5,602 bases of DNA, taken from Lachnospiraceae bacterium. GTDB lineage: Bacteria > Bacillota > Clostridia > Lachnospirales > Lachnospiraceae. This document shows, in pieces, positions 1-5,547 of this stretch; positions within the stretch are counted from its first letter, which is position 1, and each line of letters starts with the position of its first letter. Where the stretch lies: NCBI GenBank assembly GCA_900770325.1, contig CAAGKE010000053.1, positions 1 to 5,602 of the forward strand, in the 5' to 3' direction. A model generated the notes under the pieces. It searched no databases. It was not told the origin of the DNA and worked only from the letters and a program-made list of their open reading frames with translations. The translations under genes were made by a program, and so were the position numbers.

Positions 1-22
1 CTACACGACGCTCTTCCGATCT
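1..22 (+). other. Illumina adapter remnant (not genomic)
   Basis: These bases match the 3' end of the Illumina TruSeq read-1 adapter, ending in ACGCTCTTCCGATCT. Clear pyrD coding sequence begins at 23. Read in the pyrD frame the adapter adds the residues RSEERRV, which do not belong to the family. It should be trimmed, and it marks the left edge of the contig. Confidence 0.97.
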
Positions 23-385
23 CACCGGTTCTCCGGCCAGCCGTTCCACCACCTCGCAGTAATCCTCTGTGCTTTTCCCGCACACATTTACGATTACCTT
101 TGTATCATACTTCTGTAAAAACGGAAGATCCCTCCGGATGAAGGTATCGATTCCGGGATTCTGCAGACCGATAGCATTCATCATTCCACCGCAGGTCTCC
201 GCCACTCTGGGGGTGGGATTTCCAGGCCAGGGCACATTCGCCACACCCTTTGTCACCACCGCACCCAAACGGTTCAAATCCACAAATTCGCTGTATTCCA
301 TACCGGAGCCAAAGGTTCCGGACGCAGTCATCACCGGGTTTTTCAGTTCCACACCGGCAATGGTTACTTTTGTATTGATCTCCAT
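23..385 (-). CDS. pyrD: Dihydroorotate dehydrogenase B (NAD+), catalytic subunit PyrD, 3'-truncated
   Basis: This is the catalytic FMN subunit of type 1B dihydroorotate dehydrogenase, which oxidises dihydroorotate to orotate in the cytoplasm and passes electrons through PyrK to NAD+. Only the first 121 residues are present, against about 300 in the family. Visible signatures are the N-terminal barrel segment with ASGTFGSG (residues 21-28), the TKGV strand (45-48), GNPTPRVAET (55-64) and NAIGLQNPG (70-78), which belong to the FMN and substrate site of this family. The catalytic base region lies beyond the end. The ATG at 385 follows GAGGTG at 393-398 with a 7-nt gap, and lies 21 bp after the pyrK stop, so it is the last visible gene of the pyr operon. 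The truncation coincides exactly with the adapter at 1-22, so it is a contig end and not a broken gene. Confidence 0.96.
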
Positions 386-406
386 TTTATCGCACCTCGC
401 CCCGTT

Positions 407-1186
407 TTATAATTCAATCTCATCCGCCGCAAATACCGGACCCTCTTTACAGATCCGTTTATTGTGTACCTGAGAATGATCATCCACTTCCTTCGTTTTG
501 CAAACACAGGCCAGGCAGGCACCTACTCCGCAGGCCATCCGTTCCTCTAAAGAAAGCCAGCATTCGATTCCTTTTTCGCCGGCATAGGCTTTCAGCGCCC
601 GCAGCATGGGAGTCGGTCCGCAGGCATAGATCACATCTGCATCCAGTCCATTTTCCCGGATACAATCCAGCACGTTCCCTCTGGTTCCTGCGCTGCCATC
701 CTCCGTAGCCAGATAGACGCTTCCGTTTTTTTCCAGATCTTCTGTTAAAAACAGTTCATCCCGAAAGCCCAGCACGATCTGTTTTTCTCCCGGAAGCTGC
801 TTTGACAGCTGTACCATGGGCGGGATACCGATACCGCCGCCGATCAGAAAGGCTTTTTTCCCTTCACTCATCCGTTCCAGCGGAAATCCGTTTCCCAGAG
901 GACCGAGAATATCCAGTGTATCATCTGCCTGATACCCGGAAAACTCCTCCGTTCCCTTTCCTGCTACCCGGTAGACGATCCGAAGCTGCCCCGTTTTTCC
1001 GTCTGCTTCACAAATACTGATGGGTCTGGGAAGCATCCTGCTTTTATCTTTACTGTACACAGAAATAAACTGCCCCGGCTTCGCCTGTGCAGCGATCTTT
1101 TCCGTCTGCAGCCACATGCTGTAAATGCCGGTCCCGATTTTTTCCTGTTTTATGATCCTTGCCGTCTCTTGGTATTTTTCAGACAT
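407..1186 (-). CDS. pyrK: Dihydroorotate dehydrogenase B, electron transfer subunit PyrK
   Basis: This FAD and [2Fe-2S] subunit of type 1B dihydroorotate dehydrogenase moves electrons from the FMN of PyrD to NAD+. The 259-aa length is normal. It has an N-terminal FAD-binding barrel with the flavin motif RPIS (residues 54-57), then an NAD-binding half with GGGIGIPPM (116-124) and YACGPTPM (187-194), typical of the ferredoxin-reductase superfamily. A C-terminal cysteine cluster follows: C219, C224 and C227, with C246 as likely fourth ligand and an extra C229. The ATG at 1186 has AGGAGA at 1194-1199, 7 nt upstream. The gene lies 222 bp after pyrF, an unusually wide gap for this operon because it holds repeat element A and an extra palindrome. 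pyrD follows 21 bp after its stop, as expected for subunits of one enzyme. Function is read from family motifs and operon context. Confidence 0.97.
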   Translation of the reverse strand: MSEKYQETARIIKQEKIGTGIYSMWLQTEKIAAQAKPGQFISVYSKDKSRMLPRPISICEADGKTGQLRIVYRVAGKGTEEFSGYQADDTLDILGPLGNGFPLERMSEGKKAFLIGGGIGIPPMVQLSKQLPGEKQIVLGFRDELFLTEDLEKNGSVYLATEDGSAGTRGNVLDCIRENGLDADVIYACGPTPMLRALKAYAGEKGIECWLSLEERMACGVGACLACVCKTKEVDDHSQVHNKRICKEGPVFAADEIEL

Positions 1187-1217
1187 ATCCTTGTCTCCTG
1201 TTCCCTTCCTCTTTTCT

Positions 1218-1235
1218 GTTACTGTTCACAGTAAC
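1218..1235. repeat. 18-bp palindrome of the GTTACTG repeat terminus
   Basis: GTTACTGTTCACAGTAAC has perfect 7-bp arms GTTACTG and CAGTAAC around a TTCA centre. It looks like two copies of the repeat terminus seen at 1269-1280 and 1398-1409 placed head to head with nothing between them. It lies 19 bp upstream of the pyrK ribosome binding site, so it could also form a small hairpin in the pyrFK message. No T-run follows it, so it is not a canonical terminator. Confidence 0.75.
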
Positions 1236-1261
1236 TCTTTTCTGGCATTCTGTCCGCAGTT

Positions 1262-1416
1262 ACCGGTTGTTACTGTTCACGTGCCACTGTTCCGCGAGGT
1301 GTTTTCGCGCAGAATGCGCGGAAATCCCGAGGGCAGTAAGCGCGAAACTGCATTTTTGCAGTTTCTGTGCATCGCGAAGCGTGTTACTGTGAACAGCGTG
1401 AACAGTAACTACCGGT
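1262..1416. repeat. Repeat element A: inverted-repeat-ended, hairpin-rich intergenic element
   Basis: The ends are inverted repeats: ACCGGTTGTTACTGTTCAC at 1262-1280 matches the reverse complement of 1398-1416 at 18 of 19 bases. Inside are two strong hairpins: GAAACTGCA, loop TTTT, TGCAGTTTC at 1344-1365 (9 bp, perfect) and CGCGCA, loop GAA, TGCGCG at 1306-1320, extendable to 10 bp with one G-T pair. Each end also carries a second partial copy of the motif: ACTGTTC at 1286-1292 on the left and GTGAACAG at 1389-1396 on the right. The right arm contains the last codon and TAG stop of pyrF. No open reading frame of its own is convincing. It resembles a short non-autonomous mobile element or a REP-like intergenic repeat; it could also act in the pyr message as a processing or stability structure. 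The mobile interpretation is inference; the symmetry is seen directly. Confidence 0.8.
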
Positions 1417-2335
1417 TTTCCAGCGCCCCCCGGATATCTGCCGCCATATCCTCCACTGCAGCACGGCTGGCCTCCGCAAAATGCTCAGCGCCAAACTTTG
1501 CGTATTTTTCCTGCTTGTAGGCAGCGATAATGCCTCTGGAGGAATTCACAATGGCTCCCAGGCCATCCTCATTGAAGAAATGAACCAGATCAGCGCCTTT
1601 TCCTCCCTGGGCACCGTATCCGGGCACCAGGATAAAGGATCTGGGCATGATCTTACGCAGCGCCCTTCCCATCTCCGGATAGGTAGCACCAACTACAGCG
1701 CCGATGTAGCTGTAGGTATCCCCCATACAGTCCTCTCCCCATCTGGCCACCTGCTCGCCCACCAGCTCATACAGCGGTCTGCCGTCGATGAGGCGGTCCT
1801 GGAACTCTCCGCTGGAAGGATTGGAGGTCTTTACCAGAATAAACAGGCCCTTTTTCTCCTGTTTGCATACTTCAATAAACGGCTTAATGCCATCGGAACC
1901 CAGATAGGGATTTACCGTAGCAAAATCTTCATCAAAGCCTGCATAGGTATGGCTTCCCACCTGGACCTTTCCCAGATGCCCTACTGCATATGCTGCGGAA
2001 GTGGAACCGATATCTCCTCTTTTCACATCTCCGATCACCACCAGATCCTTTGACTTACAGTAGTCTACTGTCTTTTTGAAAGCCTTCAGACCCTCAATGC
2101 CAAACTGCTCATACATGGCAATCTGGGGCTTCACAGCCGGAACCAGATCATAAACTGCATCCACGATTTCTTTATTATACTGCCAGACTGCCTCTGCCGC
2201 ACCTTCCAGGGTCTCTCCATATTCAGAGAAAGCCTTTTTCTGAATATGCTCCGGAATATAATTCAACATGGGATCCAGTCCCACAACAATAGGCGCCTGT
2301 GTCTTTTGAATTTTGCTGATTAATTTCTGTATCAT
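1409..2335 (-). CDS. pyrF: Orotidine-5'-phosphate decarboxylase, long (group 2) form
   Basis: This enzyme decarboxylates OMP to UMP, the last step of de novo pyrimidine synthesis, in the cytoplasm. At 308 aa it is the long form, not the roughly 230-aa form of E. coli or Bacillus. Family motifs in order: GLDP (residues 19-22), VKP (68-70), the catalytic loop GDVKRGDIGST (102-112) with the Lys/Asp array, VNPYLGSDG (141-149), phosphate-loop VPGYGAQGG (237-245) and VNSSRGI (263-269). The ATG at 2335 has GGAGG at 2341-2345, 5 nt upstream. It lies 35 bp after pyrC in the same operon. Its final codon and TAG stop fall inside the right inverted arm of repeat element A, so the very C-terminus may have been set by the element, although all catalytic regions are intact and the length is normal. 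Confidence 0.97.
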   Translation of the reverse strand: MIQKLISKIQKTQAPIVVGLDPMLNYIPEHIQKKAFSEYGETLEGAAEAVWQYNKEIVDAVYDLVPAVKPQIAMYEQFGIEGLKAFKKTVDYCKSKDLVVIGDVKRGDIGSTSAAYAVGHLGKVQVGSHTYAGFDEDFATVNPYLGSDGIKPFIEVCKQEKKGLFILVKTSNPSSGEFQDRLIDGRPLYELVGEQVARWGEDCMGDTYSYIGAVVGATYPEMGRALRKIMPRSFILVPGYGAQGGKGADLVHFFNEDGLGAIVNSSRGIIAAYKQEKYAKFGAEHFAEASRAAVEDMAADIRGALENR

Positions 2336-2369
2336 AGCTTCCTCCGTATCATTTCCGTTTTATATTAGT

Positions 2370-2380
2370 GTTACTGTTCA
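2370..2380. repeat. Solo repeat-terminus match at the pyrC stop codon
   Basis: GTTACTGTTCA on the plus strand matches the first 11 bases of the repeat terminus. Read on the minus strand it contains the last two pyrC codons (GAA CAG), the TAA stop and one base either side. No core sequence of elements A, B or C is attached. An 11-bp match alone could be chance, but it repeats the stop-codon placement of the other copies. Confidence 0.45.
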
Positions 2381-3645
2381 AATACGATTTTTCCGGAACA
2401 GATGGTCATCTTCACTCTGCCCCATACCTTCCAGCCATCGAAAGGTGTATTTCTTCCCCTGGTTGCAAAGGTATTTTTATCGATCACATACTCCTGCTCC
2501 GGATCGATCACTACCACATCCGCCGCTTTGCCCTCCAGCAGAGTACCGCAGTCCAGATTCGCGATTCTTGCCGGCTGATAGCTCATCACCCGGGCCATCT
2601 GCATGGGAGTCAGGATGCCCTGTTTTACCAGCTTCGTCACTGTAAGGGGAACTGCCGTCTCCAGGCCTACGATTCCAAAGGGTGCCTTCTTCATGCTCTG
2701 GTTTTTTTCCTCCGCACTGTGGGGGGCATGATCTGTGGCAATGGCATCGATGGTACCGTCCTGCAGTCCCCGGATCAGTGCGTCCCGGTCTGCTCTGGTT
2801 CGAAGAGGCGGATTCATTTTGTAATTACTATCGTCCTTTGGAATATCATCGCTGATCAGTGTAAAGTGATGGGGGCAGACCTCGGCGCTGACCTTCAGCC
2901 CCTCCTTTTTCGCCAGACGTACCATCTCCACACTGTCCTTTGTGGAGCAATGGCACAGATGCAGCCGGGCCCCTGTCTCCTTGGCAAGCAGAATATCTCT
3001 GGCAACGATCACATCCTCCACAGAATTTGTAACTCCTTTCATACCCAGAGCCTCTGCCCTTTCATCCGCATTCATCACACCGCCATTCACCAGATTGATA
3101 TCCTCACAATGAGCCATCACAGGCAGATCCAGTTCTGAGGCGATCTCCATGGCCTGGCGGTAGACCCGGGCATTCATCACCGATTTTCCATCCTCACTGA
3201 TGGCCGGAATGCCCGCCTCTGCCATTCCCCGGATGTCAGAAATCTCTTCTCCCTTCTGTTCCCTGGTCACAGCACCGATCTGAAGCACATGGACAGGAGC
3301 CACCTGCTTTGCCTTATTTCGTACATAGGCTACTTTATCCGGGCTGTCGATCACCGGTTTCGTATTGGGCATGGCCAGGATGGTGGTATAGCCCCCTCTG
3401 GCAGCCGCCCTGGCCCCGGAACCGATATCTTCCTTATAAGTAAGTCCCGGATCCCGCAGATGTACATGCAGATCCACCAGCCCCGGCATTACAAAACAAC
3501 CGGAAGCATCAATCACTCTGGCCCCTTCCGCTTCAATCTTTTCCGCCACCTTTTGTATCACGCCGTCCCGGATCAGAACATCATATATACCGTCTTTCTC
3601 CGAAGCCGGATCCAGCACTCTTCCATTTTTAATCAAAAGCTCCAT
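2371..3645 (-). CDS. pyrC: Dihydroorotase, multifunctional-complex type (class I)
   Basis: This zinc amidohydrolase reversibly cyclises carbamoyl-aspartate to dihydroorotate in the cytoplasm. The 424-aa length fits the bacterial class I enzymes. All metal-site residues are visible at family positions: HVH in DLHVHLRDPG (H60, H62), bridging D152 in SEDG, H179 in MAHCED, H232 in LCHCS and D305 in ATDHAPH. These sit one residue later than the Bacillus caldolyticus numbering as I recall it. I place the start at the ATG at 3645 because TGAGGG lies 8 nt upstream and the protein then opens with the usual MELLIKNGRVLDP; the in-frame ATG at 3660 has no ribosome binding site and would add MRARN. It is the first gene of the operon, about 115 nt downstream of a good promoter, and pyrF starts 35 bp after it. 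Confidence 0.96.
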   Translation of the reverse strand: MELLIKNGRVLDPASEKDGIYDVLIRDGVIQKVAEKIEAEGARVIDASGCFVMPGLVDLHVHLRDPGLTYKEDIGSGARAAARGGYTTILAMPNTKPVIDSPDKVAYVRNKAKQVAPVHVLQIGAVTREQKGEEISDIRGMAEAGIPAISEDGKSVMNARVYRQAMEIASELDLPVMAHCEDINLVNGGVMNADERAEALGMKGVTNSVEDVIVARDILLAKETGARLHLCHCSTKDSVEMVRLAKKEGLKVSAEVCPHHFTLISDDIPKDDSNYKMNPPLRTRADRDALIRGLQDGTIDAIATDHAPHSAEEKNQSMKKAPFGIVGLETAVPLTVTKLVKQGILTPMQMARVMSYQPARIANLDCGTLLEGKAADVVVIDPEQEYVIDKNTFATRGRNTPFDGWKVWGRVKMTICSGKIVFEQ

Positions 3646-3653
3646 ATTGCGTG

Positions 3654-3659
3654 CCCTCA
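3654..3659 (-). promoter_or_regulatory. Ribosome binding site deciding the pyrC start
   Basis: TGAGGG on the minus strand is 8 nt from the ATG at 3645. The competing ATG at 3660 overlaps this site's upstream edge and has no purine-rich element before it, so the shorter 424-aa protein is favoured. Confidence 0.75.
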
Positions 3660-3679
3660 TTTCTGCGTAAACTCTGACC

Positions 3680-3700
3680 GCCGGAAGATACCTTCCCGGC
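3680..3700 (-). promoter_or_regulatory. Hairpin in the pyr operon leader
   Basis: GCCGGAAG (3680-3687) and CTTCCCGGC (3692-3700) pair as an 8-bp stem with one bulged base and a 4-base loop. It lies in the untranslated leader between the promoter and the pyrC ribosome binding site. No U-run follows, so it is not a complete intrinsic terminator, and I see no clear PyrR-binding loop. A regulatory role is possible but unproven. Confidence 0.45.
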
Positions 3701-3766
3701 AGAAACCATCATTTCCAAAAGCCCCGGAAACAGCTCCCTGCCTCCCGCCGAACTTTCATTTGAATT

Positions 3767-3796
3767 ATTCTACCATACTCCTCCTGCCATTGACAA
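3767..3796 (-). promoter_or_regulatory. Sigma-A-type promoter of the pyr operon
   Basis: On the minus strand the -35 is TTGTCA (3791-3796), the spacer is 18 bp, and the -10 is TAGAAT (3767-3772) preceded by TGG, giving an extended -10. Transcription would start near 3760, leaving a leader of about 115 nt before pyrC. It separates the pyr operon from the metal transporter upstream on the same strand. Confidence 0.75.
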
Positions 3797-3836
3797 GGGT
3801 GCTTCCTGGTCATCATACAGCATTTTCAAATTGAAG

Positions 3837-3908
3837 GTTACTATTCACGTGCATTCCAGGACGACGTTTCGAAACAGGCGTACATCTCACGGAAACGGGA
3901 GCATCTCA
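3837..3908. repeat. Repeat element B
   Basis: It starts with GTTACTATTCAC (3837-3848), one base different from the common terminus. The GTGC that follows (3849-3852) is also shared with element A. A block at 3863-3888 containing the palindrome GTTTCGAAAC (3866-3875) then matches element C at 25 of 26 bases. A CATCTCA direct repeat (3883-3889 and 3902-3908) marks its right side, and the second copy covers the TGA stop of the metal transporter gene. The right boundary is uncertain. It fills most of the space between the transporter gene and the pyr promoter, and I see no other gene in that interval. Confidence 0.75.
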
Positions 3909-4688
3909 TCCTAATGCCACATCCAGAGCCATCATCAGGGTAAATCCTACTGCAAATAAAAGTGTACCGATATTGGAATGTTCTCCCTCCGACATTTCCG
4001 GTATCAGTTCCTCCACCACCACGTAGAGCATCGCGCCGGCCGCAAAGCTGAGAAGATACGGCAGCAGGGGCACAATATATCTGGACGCCAGGATGGTAAG
4101 AAGAGCTCCCACCGGTTCCACTGCCCCGGACAGTGTCCCGTACAAAAAGGCTTTTGACTTTTTCATCCCTTCCGCCCTCAGAGGCATGGAGATAATGGCC
4201 CCCTCCGGAAAATTCTGAATGGCGATCCCGATAGCCAGAGCCAGGGCTTCTGTGAAAGAAAGTCCGGCATCACCGGAAAGCCAGCCGGCAAACACTACTC
4301 CTACCGCCATGCCCTCCGGAAGATTGTGAAGCACCACTGCCAATACCAGCATGGTCGTTCTGGAAAGCTGCGTCTTTGGTCCCTCCGCCTCGCTGCTGTT
4401 CATGTGCAGGTGGGGGATGATCTTATCCAGCGCCAGTAAAAACAAGATTCCAATCCAGAAACCGACCACTGCCGGAACAAATGCCCAGTTTCCCATAGAT
4501 GCTGCATGATCCATAGATGGGATCAACAGGCTCCATACAGAAGCCGCCACCATTACCCCGGCCGCAAAGCCGGTCAGTGCCCTCTGCAAAATCGGGTTCA
4601 TCGCTCCCCGCATAAAAAATACACAGCCAGAACCCAGCAATGTACCCAAAAAGGGAATCAGAATTCCCTGTACTGCCTCCAATGTCAT
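3906..4688 (-). CDS. ZIP-family divalent metal transporter
   Basis: This is an integral membrane transporter expected to carry zinc or a related divalent cation; the exact metal and direction cannot be read from the sequence. The 260-aa product has about eight hydrophobic segments. The family metal-site motifs in TM4 and TM5 are intact: HNLPEG (residues 121-126) and QNFPEG (158-163), plus E191 in the next helix. The spacing of H121/E125 and Q158/E162 matches the binuclear metal site known in bacterial ZIP structures. The TM3-TM4 loop has H93 and H95, a usual metal-binding feature. The ATG at 4688 is chosen because GGGAGGT is 6 nt upstream; an in-frame ATG at 4706 has no such site. It has its own promoter, divergent from the 61-residue gene. 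Its TGA lies within repeat element B. It resembles the GufA/ZupT-like branch. Confidence 0.93.
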   Translation of the reverse strand: MTLEAVQGILIPFLGTLLGSGCVFFMRGAMNPILQRALTGFAAGVMVAASVWSLLIPSMDHAASMGNWAFVPAVVGFWIGILFLLALDKIIPHLHMNSSEAEGPKTQLSRTTMLVLAVVLHNLPEGMAVGVVFAGWLSGDAGLSFTEALALAIGIAIQNFPEGAIISMPLRAEGMKKSKAFLYGTLSGAVEPVGALLTILASRYIVPLLPYLLSFAAGAMLYVVVEELIPEMSEGEHSNIGTLLFAVGFTLMMALDVALG

Positions 4689-4694
4689 ACGATT

Positions 4695-4701
4695 ACCTCC
4701 C
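4695..4701 (-). promoter_or_regulatory. Ribosome binding site deciding the ZIP transporter start
   Basis: GGGAGGT on the minus strand is 6 nt from the ATG at 4688 and lies inside the sequence that the longer reading from 4706 would translate as QGG. This favours the 260-residue protein. Confidence 0.8.
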
Positions 4702-4721
4702 TGCATAATTTATCCGGCGCT

Positions 4722-4750
4722 ATTATACGCCACAAAAAATTATTTTGCAA
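4722..4750 (-). promoter_or_regulatory. Promoter of the ZIP transporter gene
   Basis: On the minus strand the -35 is TTGCAA (4745-4750), the spacer is 17 bp, and the -10 is a perfect TATAAT (4722-4727). The start would fall near 4715, about 27 nt before the ATG. The -35 hexamer is a palindrome also used by the divergent promoter. Confidence 0.75.
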
Positions 4751-4774
4751 CAACCCTGCGGCAGCGCATATTAT
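4745..4774 (+). promoter_or_regulatory. Promoter of the 61-residue gene
   Basis: On the plus strand the -35 is TTGCAA (4745-4750), the spacer is 18 bp, and the -10 is TATTAT (4769-4774). The start would be near 4781, about 20 nt before the ATG. Its -35 is the same six bases as that of the divergent transporter promoter. Confidence 0.65.
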
Positions 4775-4801
4775 AAAAAAATCCCGAAAAGGAGCTTAGG
4801 A

Positions 4802-4987
4802 ATGAAGCACTGTCCTGACCTTTATCTCCTCTCTGCTGTTGCATGTCAGCTTTCCGATTGCCTGACGCCGGAGGAGCTGGCTGCCCTCTCTGCAGACCTT
4901 ATGACTCTGGGAGATATGCTTGCGTCTATTCTGGCCCGTGAGAACCTTTGCAGAAATGACGGAGGATGCCCTGCTATTCCGGAATAA
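4802..4987 (+). CDS. Small Cys-containing protein, probably DUF6774-like
   Basis: The 61-aa product opens with MKHCPDLYLLSAVACQLSDC and continues into ELAALSADLMTLGDMLASIL. Its pattern of short amphipathic helices resembles the small Clostridia proteins grouped as DUF6774; that assignment is from memory of the family. No function is known to me. It has five cysteines (4, 15, 20, 50, 56), no signal peptide and no membrane segment. The ATG at 4802 has GGAG at 4791-4794, 7 nt upstream, and a plausible promoter ahead, so it is favoured over the in-frame upstream ATG at 4745, which falls within the -35 region. It is divergent from the metal transporter and lies 31 bp before the membrane protein gene, likely in one transcript. 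Confidence 0.8.
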   Translation: MKHCPDLYLLSAVACQLSDCLTPEELAALSADLMTLGDMLASILARENLCRNDGGCPAIPE

Positions 4988-5018
4988 AAAACGAATTTCC
5001 AGACATACTGAGTTTGAG

Positions 5019-5540
5019 GTGATTCCTATCAAACAATTAAAAAAGTATCTGATTATCGGAATATTTTTTGTACTGACACTTGGCTCGCTTTCCCATTTTT
5101 TCTATGAATGGTCGAATCACAGCTTCCTTGTCGGATTATTTACACCTGTCAGCGAATCCGTCTGGGAACACATGAAGCTGATCTTCTTTCCCATGCTTCT
5201 GTATTCCTTTATCATAATTCCGAAATGCAAAGCTGCCTTCCCATGTATTACCTCTGCATTTCTCTCCGGAATCTTGACGGGGACAACGCTGATGCCTGTT
5301 ATTTTCTACGCCTATACCGGAATACTGGGCTTTCATACCCTGATTCTTGATATAGGAACCTTTATTTTAAGTAGTATTCTGGCTTTTTTTATTGCCTGCC
5401 GGCTTGCCTTATCCTGCAGGATGAAGAATTATGTGCCTTATTTATATGCGGCAATCTGTCTTTTTGTGATTTTTTTCTTTGTATTTTCCTGCTTCCCTCC
5501 GGACGCCGGATTGTTTCTGGATCCTGCTGCCGCCTCATGA
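5019..5540 (+). CDS. Multi-pass membrane protein, DUF6512-like
   Basis: With a GTG start at 5019 the product is 173 aa, opening with MIPIKQLKKYLIIGIFFVL. About five hydrophobic segments are visible (near 11-26, 54-68, 77-99, 107-130, 139-158). Conserved-looking blocks are HFFYEWS (26-32) and PVSESVWEHMK (43-53) at the first loop, and FPPDAGLFLDP near the C-terminus, which recall DUF6512 membrane proteins of Lachnospiraceae. Function is unknown. The start is uncertain: the frame is open back to a TTG at 4920, which would overlap the 61-residue gene, and an in-frame ATG at 4956 lacks a ribosome binding site. The GTG has only a weak TGAG 6 nt upstream but puts the protein start just before the first membrane segment. 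The C-terminus ends in DPAAAS seven bases before repeat element C. Confidence 0.75.
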   Translation: MIPIKQLKKYLIIGIFFVLTLGSLSHFFYEWSNHSFLVGLFTPVSESVWEHMKLIFFPMLLYSFIIIPKCKAAFPCITSAFLSGILTGTTLMPVIFYAYTGILGFHTLILDIGTFILSSILAFFIACRLALSCRMKNYVPYLYAAICLFVIFFFVFSCFPPDAGLFLDPAAAS

Positions 5541-5547
5541 TAAATTT

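Noticed and set aside
1..385. pyrD as a truncated pseudogene
   Set aside because: The break falls exactly at adapter sequence at the contig edge, and all 121 visible codons look normal.
1302..1365. Hairpins of element A as an intrinsic terminator for pyrF
   Set aside because: Neither strand has a T-run after the stems, and pyrK and pyrD downstream lack another visible promoter.
1218..1409. CRISPR array from the recurring GTTACTG units
   Set aside because: The units are only 7-19 bp, occur in both orientations, and the spacing is irregular.
1125..1520. Plus-strand open frame crossing the pyrF-pyrK gap
   Set aside because: It overlaps the ends of pyrK and pyrF antisense, runs through the repeat element, and has low-complexity composition with no recognisable domain or ribosome binding site.
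2368..3138. Long plus-strand open frame antisense to pyrC
   Set aside because: It is a shadow of the strongly conserved dihydroorotase; its translation is rich in His, Cys and Arg with no domain.
3646..3660. pyrC start at the upstream ATG (3660)
   Set aside because: There is no ribosome binding site ahead of it, whereas TGAGGG precedes the ATG at 3645, which gives the usual family N-terminus.
3709..3759. 16-residue leader peptide ahead of pyrC (MKVRREAGSCFRGFWK)
   Set aside because: Its ATG would lie at or next to the predicted transcription start with no ribosome binding site, and it has no attenuator-like codon run.
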